64,000 nucleotides of DNA from NCBI GenBank assembly GCA_030844895.1, contig CM061226.1, forward strand, positions 42,788,238 to 42,852,237, read 5' to 3'. The DNA comes from Ambrosia x helenae (lineage: Eukaryota; Streptophyta; Magnoliopsida; Asterales; Asteraceae). The stretch's first letter is position 1; every line of letters starts with the position of its first letter. A program made the translations under genes and the position numbers. This document shows positions 1 through 10,965 of this stretch, in pieces. Below the pieces are notes generated by a model. It worked only from the letters and a program-made list of their open reading frames with translations. It searched no databases and was not told the DNA's origin.

Positions 1-150
1 AACTTCCAGGTAACTAGAGTTTATAATTGGTTATTTACTGAAAACCTTGATAGAATTTCACACTACCTTAACGTACCTGTAAATTCATGATTACGTTCCG
101 GACCGCAATCACCAATTTACCTTACATTAAAGTTTTGCGTCCTTCTATAT

Positions 151-333
151 CTCCACCGATTGTTGAGCAGGTCCGATAGCCTCCACCAGTCGTGGAGTAG
201 GTTGTAGGGCCTCTCCCGACTGTTGAAAAGACATAATGACTTCTACCAATCGTCTGAGTAGGTTCGATAGCCTCCACCAGTCGTGGAGCAGGTTGTAGGG
301 CCTCTCCCGACTGTTGAAAAGGCATGATGACCT
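151..333. repeat. 91-bp tandem duplication in the element leader
   Basis: Two copies of a roughly 91-bp unit lie head to tail. CGATAGCCTCCACCAGTCG recurs at 174 and 265, and CTCTCCCGACTGTTGAAAAG at 211 and 302. The copies differ at several positions. The minus-strand ORF here (122-349) simply translates the repeat and has no family resemblance I recognise. Confidence 0.8.
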
Positions 334-1144
334 CTATTAAGTGCAGCATTTATTATACACATAGGTTGCAAATTGATAACATGTTTATGCAAGCAAGTAT
401 AACAAGCACAGTATATGAGTTGTAGTTGTATAGATTTATATAATTAGTTCACATTCAAACAATCATGCACCATGTAACAACTTTCAGACAAATATTTTAT
501 TACTTGAATCAAATAGCGTCAATACATAGAATAAAAGCAACCAATAGTCAAATGGTGAGACTTGCGTTTAGGTAGCTGGAGGATCTTGATCTCTGTTTAG
601 TTTAGGGCATCGGTTACGGAAGTGATTTGGGTAATGAATGTTCAATAAGATATGGGTTGAATGAAGGACAATGAGGTAATATAAGGAATGTAATCATTTA
701 TTCATTTAATTAAAACGAAAACGTTGACTTATCAAAGATTCTAAATTCTAATAACATATGAAGACATGCTTTAGCCTATAAGTGAACACTCATCCCGAGA
801 ATTCCCAGGTAGGCATCCGGGTCCCTCGTCTGATTGGGATATATGCGCAATGCCATCCTAGACAGAAGACTCAGAATACAGGCGTTCACCCTTCCAGATT
901 GCACGTGTTCGTTATTAAAATCTAGAACTTCGACGAGATCTCAAGGTGGTTCAGGCTAAACCTGAGGATTTTGTCCTATTAGTCTAAGAGTAGATCCAAT
1001 GGTGGAGAGCAACCTTCTTGTAAGGATGAAAGTAGGGATAAGAAGTAGGAGGGAGATAGAGAATGGCAAGTAAAAGAAGCAAATACTGGTTATAATCCTA
1101 TGGTTATAGACTAGATTATTTTTCTAATAACCTAATTCCCTATA

Positions 1145-1162
1145 ACCATGGCTCTGATACCA
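1145..1162 (-). other. Primer binding site (initiator-Met tRNA type)
   Basis: The minus strand reads TGGTATCAGAGCCATGGT, the standard plant retrotransposon PBS complementary to the 3' end of tRNA-iMet. It lies three bases (GAT) downstream of the LTR end at 1166. It primes minus-strand cDNA synthesis. Confidence 0.9.
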
Positions 1163-1165
1163 ATC

Positions 1166-2475
1166 TGTAACACCCCAACCGATGGCGGAAACATCGGGAT
1201 GTCACGTATTGATGATTGTTCTGTAGCTCATGGTGAATAATAAATTTCATTAAATAATTTAAGTAAGTTACATACAATTGTTCTAAAAATTTGTACATCA
1301 AATTGAATAAACTATGCAAATATCTTCAAGCATCAATTCAAATCTCCAAGCAAGTAGAACCTGAAACATGTTAAGTTTAAAATGTTTTGGGTCAACAAAA
1401 GTTGGTGAGAATTACATAGGTTTTGATAATCGAATAAAATTGTTGTGCAATTCATGTGTCATGGCAATCTAGTCCATATGCGAAAACATACTAGAAGTAA
1501 ATCGAGTGCATAATCAACCTTGTGACTGTTGTATTGTGGTACATCCCATACGCTCATGGTTCACTCGTTTATATTGCAGTAACAAACACCCACGTAACCT
1601 TTGTAGGAGGCACGTATCCGGGTGGGATTGTCAGTCCAATAGATCTATCAATGTATACCGTTTGGCTGATGAATGTTTATGCTAGAATTGTGCTTACCCT
1701 AGTCATGTTCAAGACATAATGCAACATAGAGATACACATAGACACATTGATGATTGAATTGCATAAATAATGTTGTAACATGTTTCACCCCAAAAATGGT
1801 GATAAATAGAAAAGGGGCTATGTAAAACTCACCTTAGCAAAATGTTATGTCTTGTAAAAAAAATAGAATAATCTGTTGTGAATGTATGCGAGGCGAATCC
1901 CAAAGACTCAACAACGTAGCTAGTCCAAATTGAAGAAAACGAAAAAGAAAGAATATCAAGCTTCCAATTCGCCAATTACAAGAGCTTATAATCAAAGCTT
2001 CAATTGTAGAAGTAATAGACTATAGAAGAAAGGTATGAGGGAAAGTTTAATCGGATTGAAACAATCGATTTAGAGGTGCAAAGTATAATGGGTCATAGGT
2101 GGGTTTTTATACTAGTTTTGGAGTCAATTAGCCATTAAAATTGGTCAACACCATAAAGTAAGGTTTTATGATGAATTGACTATTTGACTAAGACTTTGAC
2201 TGTTTGACTAAGACTTTGACTAGGACTTTGACTATTTGACTCAAGGCTTTATTTAAAAAAAAAAAAATCTTGTATGTGAAAAAAAAAATTAGAATCATAT
2301 TATTATTATTATTATTTATATACATTTATGTATGTATATAAGTTGTGAGTTAGGATAAATAAAGACTTAGACACATTTGTATAATATTAATGATAAAGGT
2401 GTAATAAAATATATATATATATATATAAGGGCTTTTTATGTATTAAAATTTTGGGGAAAATTTTGCGATGTTACA
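1166..2475 (-). repeat. 5' LTR (1310 bp), minus orientation
   Basis: On the minus strand it starts TGTAACATCG at 2475 and ends GGTGTTACA at 1166, directly before the PBS. It holds an AT-rich tract with a (TA)n run near 2409-2426 and a triplicated GACTTTGACT-type motif around 2190-2245. No coding potential is evident. Confidence 0.75.
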
Positions 2476-3183
2476 ATACCATCGTGTGGTATGCTTGTGT
2501 TTTGCGTGGGATGTCAATGCAGGTTGTGATTATGACAAGAAATAGGGAATGTTTGTAAAGGTTCGTGAAGTGAAGAAGAAAGCAAAACAAAATTTCGAGC
2601 CGGTGATGACGAAAGAGCAGAAGAAGAATCTGCGTATCAAGTTGATGAACAAGACACTCGATTACCAACGTCAAAAATCCAAGCAATAGTCGAGGGGAGT
2701 TTGTAGATGCATATTGCGACTAGTGCATTGGATTGACGAAATAAAGTGTTTTGTGTATTTACGATAGGTCGAAGGTGGGTTTTGTGTAGGTCGTAGGAAG
2801 GATTGAATGGTCGAAGGGAGAAGATACTGGACAGATGCTTGATTCGAGCCTAGCTGGAGGTCGAAGGAGCACATTCGACCTAGTCGTGAGGTCGAATGTG
2901 GCTTCCTATAAAGATGATTTTTTGTTAAGTTTATAACTTTTACCATTTTGTGTTGTGTGTCTAGTCTAGTTTCCCTCTCTAGGTTTTGATCATTCTGATA
3001 TTGATTTATAACCTTGTAAACCTAATTGTAAACATCTTTTATCAAGTTATTAATGAGAATGATGATTGAAAAGGTAATTGTTTGTGTTTGATTCATTGCA
3101 TATCATATTGTAAACAATCTAGGGTTTCCGCACCTGGATTTGTTAGACTTGTATGATCACTTAAACGTTTTTGTCAAAATCGA
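2476..3183. other. Unassigned repeat DNA with an LTR-promoter-like block
   Basis: No credible gene. From 2766 to 2900 there are several GGTCGAA/TTCGACC words followed by a TATAAAG box at 2907-2913. This is the same arrangement as in the LTR promoters of elements 2 and 4. AT-rich DNA ending in an ATTAATGAGAATGATGATTG stretch near 3050-3069 could be an R/U5 region. It may be a truncated plus-strand LTR, but no LTR ends or PBS were found. The short ORFs here are not convincing. Confidence 0.35.
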
Positions 3184-3361
3184 TCAGTCTACAGCTTTCT
3201 TAATTTCGGTCATAGAAAACGGCTCAATGATGGTACCCGATTCTAATGTGGACAAACATTGAAAACCATTGCAGATGAACTTCGGTCTAACAGCCATATT
3301 TTCTGTGAACCGTTTCTTGAAGAAGAGACATGAGTATTTTTTTCATCTTTAAAGGATCCGC
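3184..3361 (-). pseudogene. LINE ORF2 fragment between endonuclease and RT (distal part, split by element 1)
   Basis: The minus strand encodes a stretch typical of the linker before reverse transcriptase in plant L1-like LINEs, including FFKKRFTE, PKFICNGF and MTEIKKAVD. It continues the reading interrupted at 13647, where the last codons give VWIAD. The join shows that element 1 inserted into this LINE and made the TCCGC duplication. A one-base frame change is present near 3325-3340. LINE similarity ends near 3184 with no RT catalytic domain, so the 3' half of the LINE is missing. Confidence 0.7.
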
Positions 3362-6083
3362 TGTGACACCTCGCATTTTCAGGTTAAATACTTTTACTGA
3401 ACTCTAGTTAACTTACATGTTCATACAAGGCTAGATACTTAACTAGGGTTAGTTAAGTAGGTTTAACATATGTTAGAAGATGTTAACATATGTTATAAGT
3501 AGGAAAATCCTTGTTAAACACACACATGAGCCCTGTATCCCAAACGTTGGTGAATTATGTGACATACATAGCAATAATATATACAATTGAATTATGGTGA
3601 ACATGAAGTACGTGCTTATGTGAATTACATGTTTTCGTGAATAATCGCCTAACTGAAAGGTAATGCGTAGATTATGCAAATTACGTGCACAACATGAGTA
3701 ATATGCTATGTAATAATAAAAACAATGGTTTTTATTCAATTTAGAATGGTTAATAATATTGGGTCCGGTATTGGGCTAGAACATGGTTAACGGGTCAACT
3801 TAATGGACTAGAAGGGCCCTAATACCAATTGCTTGGGGAACAAGCAAAGCCCTTTTATAATCAGGAGGCAAGGAAAAGATAAAAACCCTACCTCCTTGTC
3901 CCTCTTGCGCCGTGCGAACCCCCACCCCCATCCCCTCTTGGTTTTTCAAGCAATCAAGTAATCCTTCACCTAATCAAGCTAGTTCGGGTTTGATTTCAAG
4001 GCCCTAGGGAGTTTAATCCTTCGCAAGGTATACATTCTTATGATTTTTGATGAATTATAATGATTGAAAAACTTTAAAAACTCTAAAAATAATATATGTA
4101 GAATCGCATGTATGTATAGGAGTTCTTGGATGTTCTTGATGATTTGATGATGATTGTTATTAGTAGCCATGATTAGGGTTTTCACATGATAACATATGTG
4201 TTTTGCTATGATTAATATGGTGTTTAATCAGTACTATAGGTGTTATACATGTATTAGGGAGGTTTATGAAAAATTAGGGTTTGTAGATTACTTGGGATGC
4301 AAGTTTAAGATTCTGGCAGATTCGTTTGAACGTGTTGTAGGGGCTGTAACGGGTTGGTAAATCAATTGTTTTGATGATTTCTTTGCATGATTGTAATGTA
4401 CAAGGTCTTAGCTTTTCATAATGGGCAAAACCATCGAATTTGGACATCGTTTGAGTCGTTTTTGGAATTTTAATTGATTAGGGGTCATATCAGATTTTCG
4501 GATTTGTAAATTGGGCTAACTTTAAATGGTCATAACTTGAGATTTACAAGGAGTTAGGTTATGAAATTTTTACAGTAGGTCAATACTGGAAAAATAGAGC
4601 TTTTCCAAGTGAATTCATCTCGTTTGGATGAATACACAATTTTTAAGAATTTTCCTACTAAACTGACCTGTTGAGGAAATTTTCTGGACACAGCTGTGTT
4701 GTACGAATTTTCATAATTTTTTGTTTGGAATTAAGACAAAAAAAATAGGTATTGTCGAGTGAATCCCAAATAAAATTCAGTAAAAATTTGGGACTCTAAT
4801 TCATTCGTTAAGTATTTTAAATAAATTGTTTTTCACAGCGCACAATCTGTCCTAAAAACGCAGATTGTGTACGGGGTCTTTAAATGACTAATTGGAGTTC
4901 TATGTGGTATGTAATTGACATGTACTTGTGTGGAGACTTGTATGAGATGTATTTGAGGTATTAAACTGATAATAATTGCTATGATCACCAACGGGATACG
5001 TAGGACATACTTGAGCATGTAGAGTCATTAGGTGTCACTACACGGTTTTGAACTTTTAAAAGTCTTGGATAAACGAGTTACATGGTGTGTTGGTTACGCA
5101 CGTATACTCACCTAGTGACATTTGTAATAGAGAGTCGGTAGCACGTTACTATTCGTGGAATTTGGATTTTCACTTGCGACCTAAGGTGAGTTTCACTACT
5201 CTTTTTCTCAAAAGCATGCGTCTCAGGTATGAGACACTTTACTTAACATTTTCTGGTCCGGTTTGGGACTACTTACACATCCCGGGTTGGGATGCCATGG
5301 ATCCTTATGAGGGTCGGTTACTTTGCTAGTTCGCAATTGTGTCCTTGATAAACTAAACCATTTCTATCATCTGTAAGTCCTCACGTACCGAATGAGTTGC
5401 CAGGGTTGGCAAGCGGGTTATTAGTTGATAGCGCTATTAGGTCTTACAAACCTCACACCGGCTCGGGGAGCGCGGGGGTGAACTATAACTTAACGAAACT
5501 TTATCATTGTGGATAGACAATGATGTCAGGCATGCGGCACACTTATGTGGCTACAAGTACATAGCAGTTCGGTATATTCGGTTAGTTATCATGAATGGGT
5601 TAGCTACCCTTGACATGCGATGAACTAGTGGTTACACGGTGCGGGGCACCAACACAACTTACTTACTTACGTGGTTTTGGAAACCAGCGCATTTGCATAT
5701 TAAATTACTTTACTTTGTGAACTCACCAGCTTTATGTTGACACACGATTTACATGCTTTTGCAGGTAGTTAGCTTCCGGTGCCAGGATTAGAAAGCACTG
5801 TACACTTCACTGCATTTGGGGTCTTGGACATACACATAAATTATATATTATACTATTACCTTTCTCTCATATGGTTTTAATTTGGGCGCGTTTATTTGCG
5901 CATGGTTTTTAAAAAGGTTTAAATTTGGTTTACGCTTCCGCAGCTTAACTAAACTTGGTTTTTGAAAACGAACTAAATGGTTTGGGCATTTAGAGTTCGT
6001 TCATGTGACTTATGGCTATGGGATCCTGGTTTGTCATGCGCCTCACGGTATAAACCCCGCAGTGGAAATTTGAGGGTGTGACA
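3362..6083 (+). repeat. 5' LTR of element 1 (2722 bp)
   Basis: Starts TGTGACACCT right after the TSD and ends GAGGGTGTGACA right before GAT and the PBS. A possible TATA signal (TTTTATAATC) lies near 3851. The GGTCGAA-type promoter arrays seen in element 2 are not present. The ORFs in it recur in the 3' LTR and are shadows of the repeat. Confidence 0.92.
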
Positions 6084-6086
6084 GAT

Positions 6087-6104
6087 TGGTATCAGAGCCA
6101 TTGG
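6087..6104 (+). other. Primer binding site of element 1
   Basis: TGGTATCAGAGCCATTGG, iMet-tRNA type, three bases after the LTR end. One change (ATTGG for ATGG) from the perfect match is shared with the other gypsy elements here. Confidence 0.9.
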
Positions 6105-7469
6105 TTATAGTGAACTAGGACTGCATGTTGAGTCTAGTCTATAATCATCATAGCATAAGTACACTCACAACTTAAGTGCACAACTAGCTATTAGCTACAT
6201 ATATCTACAACATATGATTTCAGGAGATATGTTATCTTCTAGTTCTAGACTTAATTCTTAACACGTCAATGGTGGGAACCTAGGGTTACACCAGGTGACG
6301 CACTACTGGGAGTAGTTTTCTAACAAACCTCATGGATGAGGAAACAACAAAAGTACAAGGGAGGGAGCCCATTAAATCAACTATGAAGGAATTCGAATGC
6401 TGAGACTTATCTTTTGTCACCTAGCAAGGAGACAATTAGTTTTTGTTCCTTGTTACTTGATCCTTCTTACTTCCATTCGTAACACAGACGGGACTGGAAT
6501 ACACAAGTAGAACTTATTTCTTACCTTAGTACCTTACGCCTAGTATGAGCGGGCGAACGTATGACTGCATATCCTTGTTTTCTCATAAGTATATGGTAGA
6601 TTCATGGGAACACATTAGATCGGGACTTGTTACACACACACTCTTGGGGAGTTACGTAAAGCCTGCGATGTAATGCAACATCACAAGGGAGGATGAAACC
6701 TACTAATGGCTGATAGCCACGATTGGAGGAACGAGTGGTACAGCTTACCACTAAACTGGTTCACATAGGACTAGAGAAGGAGATTGTACGTGATAAGAAC
6801 CATATAACACTGACATCGCAAAAGAGGAAGGATAAGAGATGAAAGGGGCCGGAAGGGGAACCTGAGCAGGACGAGTACATGGAAGTGAGGATGAGGGCTC
6901 TACTATCTAGACAGAGCATGGCGACGATTGGCTCTTACCTTTTCTTACCTATCTTTTCTTTCATTTCCCTTTGCTAACTTAGATAAGACTGAGTTCTTAT
7001 GATCAACGATAGGGTGGTTGAGGCCCTCGCATCTTTCCAAGCTAGTAAAGATCTATTTTGCTAAATCATTCTTTTCCCCTGACTTCCACATTTGAACTTT
7101 CTTATACCTTGAACGCACATCGTATTTTCAGGCCTTTTATTGGTTGTAAAACTCGATAACTCCAACGGAACTGAAGGAGACCGTCTGATTGCTTCGATAG
7201 TATAAGTCTTTGCCATGTGCATTTGTCCCAGGCAGGATGGAGTAATGTACGCTACATGCACACTCGATGAGTTACAGATACCTGGAAGGAGAACGTAACA
7301 CCCTGTGGTGAAATCCAGAAATTTTGTTATATAAAGACGGATGGGTCTGAGATCGACGCCTACACTACCAGGCTATAGGAGATAGCCACTATAGGCTCAA
7401 ATCTATTTAACCTACCTTACAAATGGATCGAAATTTATACCGAAAGGGTGGGCCCCTCAGATTCGTGGC
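6105..7469 (+). other. Leader of element 1 with gag lost or unrecognisable
   Basis: In elements 2 and 4 gag starts about 500-560 bp after the PBS. Here 1.36 kb follow without an RGG-rich first exon, capsid or CCHC knuckle in any frame. Short ORFs such as 7061-7261 minus show no family features. The region is best read as untranslated leader plus a deleted or replaced gag. Confidence 0.6.
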
Positions 7470-8200
7470 TTGGCCACTGCAGCTCACCTACAAATCTTTC
7501 ACTTGACTCGCAAACTCACAGATGAGACTGCCGATCATGGTACTTTTCTGAAGCATGGTGCTTCATTTTCTACTATTGGTGATAGCAAGAGAACGTGGGA
7601 TAGTGTGAGGTATAAGTCCTGCAACAACAACAACCGTAACGGTAGCAACAACAACGGAGCTCGGGGAAAAGCATTTGTGACTGGCCTGGGGAAAGCTAGG
7701 ACTGATAACAATGTCGTGATGGGTACGTGCTCCTTGAACGACACTCTTGCTTCTATCTTATATGATAATGGTGTGGACTATAGTTTTGTTTCATCAAAAC
7801 TTAGTAAACAATTAGGGATGGTTCCTACTCTTCGAGATACTCCATACTCTATTGAACTGGCTGATGGAAAGCCTGTTGAGGTAACCCATATTCATCGTGA
7901 CTGTATGCTCGAGTTGGATGGGCAATCGTTTGCCATCAACATTCTACCTATCACCCTTGGAAGCTTTGATCTCGTGGTTGGCATGGACTGGTTGTCCAAG
8001 CAACACGCGGAAATTCTCTGTCAGGAGAAAATTGTTCGCATTCCTCTCCCAAGTGGAGAACTATTATCCATACAGGGTGATCGAGGTGGTGCCATGGTGG
8101 GCATCATCTCCTATATGAAGACCCAGAAGTGTATTCGCAAGGGCTGTCTGGCCATTTTGGCTAACATATCTGATACTCGAGCCGAAACCGAAACTAGATT
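7470..8200 (+). pseudogene. Gag tail and aspartic protease remnant of element 1
   Basis: The first about 75 codons look like the Asn/Gly-rich linker between gag and protease (NNNNRNGSNNNGARGKAFV). Then comes a retropepsin-like domain ending in VVGMDWL, a hallmark of plant gypsy proteases that normally mature Gag-Pol. The catalytic D-S/T-G triad reads YDNGVDYSF, so the active-site Ser/Thr is Asn. Just before RT the frame is lost: the open frame runs on to 8339 in the wrong phase while RT starts in another phase at 8213. The ATG at 7470 is only the first in-frame Met, not an authentic start. Confidence 0.8.
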
Positions 8201-8212
8201 GAGGACATCCCA

Positions 8213-9000
8213 GTGGTCCGAGACTTCCCAGATGTCTTCCCAGAGGAATTACCTGGACTTCCACCCGTTCGTCAAGTGGAGTTCCAGATTGACCCTGCAC
8301 CTGGAGCAGCGCCAGTTGCACGCGCACCATACCGTTTAGCACCAGGTGAACTTCAAGAACTATCTACCCAACTCCAAGAGCTATTGGATAGGGGTTTCAT
8401 TAGACCTAGTTCTTCGCCATGGGGAGCTCCAGTTCTGTTTGTTAAGAAGAAAGACGGGAGCTTTCGCATGTGCATAGATTATCGGGAGTTGAACAAGGTA
8501 ACGATTAAGAACCGATATCCTTTGCCTCGTATTGATGATTTGTTCGACCAACTGCAAGGGTCGAGCTTCTACTCTAAGATTGACTTGAGGTCAGGATACC
8601 ATCTACTGAGAGTCCGAGAAGAGGATGTGGCAAAGACGGCGTTTCGAACTCGTTATGGACATTATGAGTTTTTGGTAATGCCATGTGGGCTAACTAATGC
8701 ACCGGCTGTGTTCATGGATCTAATGAACCGTGTGTGCAAGCCCTACCTGGACAAATTCGTCATATGGTTCATAGATGACAAATTGATTTACTCCAAGAGC
8801 AGGGAGGAGCACGAGCAGCACCTGCGGCTAATCTTGGAACTACTGAGGAATGAGCAGCTGTATGCAAAGTTTACCAAATGTGACTTCTGGATTCGAGAAG
8901 TCCAATTCCTTGGGCATGTGGTCAACGAGGCAGGAATACATGTGGACCCAGCCAAGATTGACGCTATCAAAAGTGGGAGGCTCCTAGGACCCCTACTGAA
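8213..9000 (+). pseudogene. Reverse transcriptase domain remnant of element 1
   Basis: Begins at the conserved VRDFPDVFPEELPGLPP stretch that precedes RT, followed by the GFIRPSSSPWGAPVLFVKKK and DYRELNKVTIKNRYPLPRID blocks. The catalytic box reads FIDDKLIYSK, keeping both Asp, with Trp before it (WFIDD, usually VFIDD). The domain would copy element RNA into cDNA. A frameshift near 8970-9000 separates the end of the RT connection from the tether and RNase H. The open frame continuing to 9145 after that is out of phase. Confidence 0.88.
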
Positions 9001-10965
9001 GTGCGCCAATTTCTTGGTCTCGCTGGTTATTATCGCAGATTTATTGAGGGATTTTCTAAGATCGCTCAACCTCTCACCGCCCTTACACAGAAAGGTATTA
9101 CGTATAAGTGGGGAGATGCCCAAGAATCCGCCTTTCAGCTACTAAAGTCCAAACTTTGCAGTGCACCGATATTATCGTTGCCTGAGGGTACAGAGGACTT
9201 TGTAGTGCACTGTGATGCGTCTATCCAAGGCTTAGGGTGCGTACTGATGCAACGTGATGAGGTGACCGCGTATGCATCATGGAAATTGAAAGTTCATGAG
9301 AAGAATTACCCCACTCACGACTTGGAGCTGGGAGCGGTAGTTTTCGCTCTCAAAATCTGGAGGCACTACCTTTATGGGACAAAGTGCACAATTTTCACTG
9401 AACATAAGAGCCTTCAGCATATATTCGATCAGAAGGTGCTGAACATACGACAACGACGCTGGGTTGAACTTTTGAATGACTATGATTGTGCCATCAAGTA
9501 TCATCCAGGGAAAGCTAACGTAGTAGCTGATGCCCTCAGTCGAAAAGAAACGAAACCCAAACGGGTGCGAGCCTTACAACTCACCATCCATTCTAATCTT
9601 CCTGATAAGATACGTGAAGCACAGGGTGAAGCATTGAAGGAAGAAAACATCGGGCTCGAGACCCTACATGGTGCTGATAAGCACTTGGAACTGAAAACAA
9701 ATGGTCTGCAGTACTTCATGGGTCGAGTCTGGATACCACGATTTGGGGATCTCAGACAACTGGTGCTCGATGAAGCACATACCTCTCGCTATTCGGTACA
9801 TCCTGGTTCGTACAAGATGTACCAAGATCTTAAGACTCTATACTGGTGGCCAAACATGAAAGCCGAGATAGCCACTTATGTTAGTAAGTGCTTGACTTGT
9901 GCGAAGGTTAAGATTGAATATCAAAAACCTTCAGGCCTACTCCAACAACCAGAGATTCCGATGTGGAAATGGGATGGAATTTCCATGGACTTCATTACAA
10001 AGCTTCCTAGAACGCCAACGGGCCATAACATGATTTGGGTTGTCGTGGACCGTTTAACCAAATCAGCCCACTTCCTGGCAATAAAAGAAACGGATTCGTT
10101 AGAAAAGCTGGCGAACCTATACATCAAGGAGATAGTCTCTAGGCATGGGGTGCCTACTTCCATTATATCTGATCGCGATGGGCGATTCACTTCTCGTTTC
10201 TGGACTACTCTCCAAGATGCTTTAGGAACTCGTCTTGATATGAGCACAACCTATCACCCATAGATGGATGGACAAAGTGAACGTACCATCCAAACATTAT
10301 AGGATCTGCTACGAGCATGCGTGGTGGACTTTGGTAATAACTGGGATAAGCACTTGCCCTTAATCGAATTCTCTTACAACAACAGTTACCACACTTCGAT
10401 ACAGTGTGCGCCTTTCGAGGCACTTTACGGGTGCAAGTGTAGGTCTCCTATCTGTTGGGCTGAGGTTGGGGATAGCCAACTAACAGGTCCCGAACTAGTG
10501 CACGAAACTTCTGAGAAGATAGTGCAAATTAGAAATCGGATGGCTGCTGCTCGGGATCGACAGAAAAGTTATGCTGACTAACGTAGAAAACCTTTGGAGT
10601 TCCAGATTGGGGACAAGGTTTTGTTAAAGGTGTCACCTTGGAAAGGAGTGATACGCTTTGGGAAACGAGGGAAGTTAAATCCACGATACGTTGGACCTTT
10701 CGAGATTGTTAAAAGGATTGGTCCGGTAGTTTACCAGATGAATTTACCAGATGAACTCAGTGGAGTGCATAATGTATTCCACGTCTCAAACTTGAAGAAA
10801 TGCTTATCCGAAACGACACTGGTAGTGCCACTGGAGGAGATCCAGGTGGACGATCAGCTACGGTTCGTGGAAGAACCAGTGGAGATTCTTGAGCAGGGCG
10901 TCAAGAAACCCAGACAAAGCACTATACCCCGCATTTTCAGGTTAAATACTTTTACTGAACTCTAG
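9001..10965 (+). pseudogene. RNase H, integrase and partial chromodomain region of element 1
   Basis: Starts in the RT/RNase H tether (QFLGLAGYYRRFIEGFSKIA). RNase H follows with CDASIQGLG, HDLELGAVVFALKIWRHYLYG and DALSRKE. Integrase shows the HHCC zinc region (EAHTSRYSVHPG ... CLTCAKVK), then the D,D-35-E core (SMDFITKLP, ISDRDGRF). Breaks: a TAG after TTYHP at 10261, another TAG near 10303, and a TAA at 10579. The GPF/Y-type module (GKLNPRYVGPFEIV) is present at 10594 onward. The chromodomain tail is cut after about EEPVEILEQGVKK and runs directly into LTR sequence, so the C-terminus is deleted. Confidence 0.88.

Larger units (their letters stand above)
1..2475 (-). mobile_element. 5' part of a minus-strand LTR retrotransposon, cut by the window edge
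   Basis: Read on the minus strand, an LTR (2475 down to 1166, TGTAACATCG...GGTGTTACA) is followed after GAT by a primer binding site complementary to initiator-Met tRNA and then by about 1.1 kb of leader that leaves the window. No gag or pol motif is visible in 1-1144, so the coding part must lie to the left. The PBS and the TG...CA ends are seen directly. Assignment to Ty3/gypsy rather than Ty1/copia is inference from the identical LTR-GAT-PBS layout in the gypsy elements of this window. No TSD can be tested because the far end is missing. Confidence 0.75.

Noticed and set aside
122..349. Minus-strand ORF in the left leader
   Set aside because: It is entirely made of the 91-bp tandem repeat and has no family features.
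5087..5329. 80-residue ORF in element 1, repeated at 12650-12892
   Set aside because: It lies in both LTRs at the same place, so it is copied LTR sequence with no known family or start signal.
6084..7469. Possible gag of element 1
   Set aside because: I read all frames for the capsid words and CCHC knuckles seen in elements 2 and 4 and found none.
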